Part shown: piece after piece, positions 32,912-33,916 of the stretch
Numbering within the stretch: position 1 is the stretch's first letter
Layout of the letters: the number at the start of each line of letters is the position of its first letter
NCBI GenBank assembly: GCA_021794255.1
Contig: JAJYRF010000024.1
Coordinates: 1 to 33,916, forward strand
DNA length: 33,916 nucleotides
Source of the DNA: a bacterium
Lineage (GTDB): Bacteria > SZUA-79 > Acidulodesulfobacterales > Acidulodesulfobacteraceae
Direction: 5' to 3'
Translations under genes and position numbers: made by a program
Notes under the pieces: model-generated
What the model was told of the DNA's origin: nothing
Database searches by the model: none
The model's input: only the letters and a program-made list of their open reading frames with translations

Positions 32912-33243
32912 CCTATGCCTTTTGAAACGAGGGAGCAGAAAATATGGGAAAATTCGTTTCTTAAGTTGGTAGAGAATATGCCTGTATCGTCTGAACCGAG
33001 ACAGACTATCGGTTTTAGGTCGGCAGAGGTTTTATCCATGCCCATCCACCTGAATATATCGTGTTCGCCGTAATTTTTATAAAAGCTGATTCTTAAATTG
33101 CTTGTAGGCAGAGTTTCTAAGGCGATTCTTTTTTCGGTTAATTGATTGATTACTAGAATAAAGGGGTCGGATTTATTTATTCCCTTACCCTCATTTTTAT
33201 AAACGCCCGCCTCCTTATTCTTACTCCCAACTGCGTTTTTAGC
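32840..33243 (-). pseudogene. Adenosine-deaminase-like protein, C-terminal part, frameshifted
   Basis: The minus frame is open from 33243 to about 32905 with no start codon. It reads IALETLPTSNLRIS and then IVCLGSDDTGIFSTNLRNEF. These are the S-N-L strand and the D-D (metal/catalytic Asp) strand of adenosine-deaminase-fold hydrolases. A small deletion near 32905-32915 moves the frame. The tail EQALDYLKEIAENNRIYGF then continues to TAG at 32842-32840. The N-terminal metal-binding histidines would lie upstream and were not found. A charged Lys/Gly-rich segment precedes the first motif. Large deaminases of this kind include RdrB of the RADAR phage-defence system, but assignment to that group is a guess. 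Confidence 0.6.
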
Positions 33244-33411
33244 CTATAAAAATTTGTTAGGGTTATTTTATTTATAATAAAAAAGAGATGAAATTTAATG
33301 ATTATAATTAATAAACGCAGGCATATTTTTTAAACAGGTCTTTTGCATAATAATCTTTACTTTTATTTTTCTCGTGCTAAAATATAAGAATGTTTATAAA
33401 TAGACGAAATC
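33244..33411. other. Non-coding AT-rich spacer
   Basis: The spacer lies between the deaminase-like pseudogene and the ATPase promoter. Apart from AT-rich tracts nothing was recognised; neither strand has a supported frame. Confidence 0.4.
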
Positions 33412-33456
33412 ATATTGCAAAAATACCTTGTAATTTTGCAATATAACTGATATAAT
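33412..33456 (+). promoter_or_regulatory. Promoter with overlapping palindromic operator for the AAA ATPase
   Basis: A perfect inverted repeat of 11-base arms (ATATTGCAAAA at 33412-33422 and its complement at 33434-33444) is separated by 11 bases. The -35 TTGTAA (33428-33433) lies in the loop and the right arm fills most of the 17-nt spacer. The -10 is a perfect TATAAT (33451-33456). A dimeric repressor at the arms, two helical turns apart, would block the polymerase. The expected start of transcription coincides with the ATG at 33463, so the message would be leaderless. Confidence 0.75.
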
Positions 33457-33462
33457 CTTTTT

Positions 33463-33810
33463 ATGGATTATATTGAAAGAGCCATTGCAGATAAAATTAT
33501 ATCGGGATTTCAACAAAAACGCGTTATCGCAATAACCGGAGCAAGACAAACAGGAAAAACTACGCTTTGCAAAAATATTATACCTAAAGCGGTAAATAAA
33601 TCTTTTAAATACTACACTTTTGACGACCCTGACGAAAGAATAAGATTTAAAAATTCCGCCGTAAGAATTCTTGAAAATGTAAAAGAGGAAGTAATAATTC
33701 TTGACGAAGTACAAAAAATGCCGGAAATTTTCGACCCTCTAAAATACTTGATAGACAAAGAGGGGCAGAATAAAAAATTTATTATTACCGGTTCGTCGCA
33801 AATTAGTTGA
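33463..33810 (+). pseudogene. AAA ATPase (DUF4143-type), truncated after the P-loop domain
   Basis: An ATG start gives 115 residues. Walker A is G26-A-R-Q-T-G-K-T33; Walker B is VIILDEVQKMP with D81 and E82. YTFDDPDERIRF and FIITGSSQ (sensor strand) are as in the widespread AAA ATPases that carry a C-terminal DUF4143 nuclease-like domain, normally 380-420 residues. Here the frame ends at TGA (33808-33810) just after the sensor Ser, where the family would go on with further ATPase helices. The 106 bases left in the window show no continuation of the family pattern. This is therefore a truncated copy. It is at the end of the window, in front of a motif that also occurs at 11287. Confidence 0.8.
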
Positions 33811-33895
33811 ATTAAAATTAATTAAACCCGGAATACAGGATTGCAGGAATAAACCATTTATCCGTTAACGCGATGGACATAAACAGCTTAAGATA

Positions 33896-33915
33896 GGAGG
33901 TGTCAGATTTATTTC
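33896..33915. repeat. Short recurrent motif GTCAGATTTATTT
   Basis: The block AGGAGGTGTCAGATTTATTT is closely matched by AAAGGATCAGATTCATTTATTT at 11287-11308 and AAAGGGGTCGGATTTATTT at 33160-33178, all on the plus strand. All three lie in or beside broken genes. Motifs of this kind are common as ends of mobile or REP-type repeats; the middle copy also falls in an open frame of the deaminase-like pseudogene. Confidence 0.4.
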
Positions 33916-33916
33916 A

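Noticed and set aside
33394..33714. 106-residue minus-strand open frame
   Set aside because: It is antisense to the ATPase P-loop domain; Phe/Tyr-rich composition is typical of a shadow frame.

Overview
The window comes from an AT-rich Gram-negative bacterium. It is almost entirely a surface-polysaccharide (O-antigen, capsule or exopolysaccharide) biosynthesis locus. The Wzx/Wzy/Wzz set, a WbaP-type sugar-phosphate transferase and an exosortase-A (XrtA/PEP-CTERM) type polysaccharide deacetylase point to a Gram-negative envelope. A low-GC deltaproteobacterial-type lineage is a plausible guess, but no marker gene here settles the taxonomy.

Layout. (1) 1-11147, minus strand: a long gene run led by a strong sigma70-type promoter (11231-11259). 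Its order is wzz, gmd, fcl, wzx, two GT2 glycosyltransferases, a Wzy-like polymerase, a GT4, a GT9-like protein and a WbaP-like initiating transferase cut off by the window edge. This can make GDP-L-fucose and build, flip, polymerise and length-control a repeat unit. (2) 11148-12317: a decayed island holding the 3' tail of a broken gene (a copy of which recurs near 32.8 kb) and the remnant of an IS1380-like transposase. (3) 12318-16201, plus strand: a tight three-gene unit with a small PglC-like initiating transferase, a membrane-bound PglF/WbpM-like UDP-sugar 4,6-dehydratase and a tandem flavodoxin-fold protein. (4) 16206-28717, minus strand, convergent with unit 3 (4-nt gap): ATP-grasp, GT4, MurJ-like flippase, GT-C membrane glycosyltransferase with an internal 33-bp tandem repeat, DegT aminotransferase, enolase-superfamily enzyme, SPASM radical SAM, B12-dependent radical SAM, XrtA-type deacetylase and FkbM methyltransferase. 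(5) 28811-30568: an SDR epimerase followed by decayed membrane genes. (6) 30.7-33.9 kb: a graveyard and island edge with a broken IS3-family transposase, a large perfect palindrome, an intact ElyC/SanA-like gene, a broken adenosine-deaminase-like gene, orphan promoters, and a truncated AAA ATPase behind a palindromic operator and an apparently leaderless promoter.

There are two initiating transferases (WbaP-like, PglC-like) and two flippases (Wzx, MurJ-like), so two lipid-linked glycan routes probably share the locus. The first uses fucose chemistry. The second has a 4,6-dehydratase and an aminotransferase that could make a 4-amino-6-deoxy sugar, plus unusual tailoring enzymes (flavodoxin tandem, enolase superfamily, a radical-SAM pair, ATP-grasp). 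That second route is the best candidate for undescribed chemistry. All family calls come from motif reading of the translated sequence; no database search was run.
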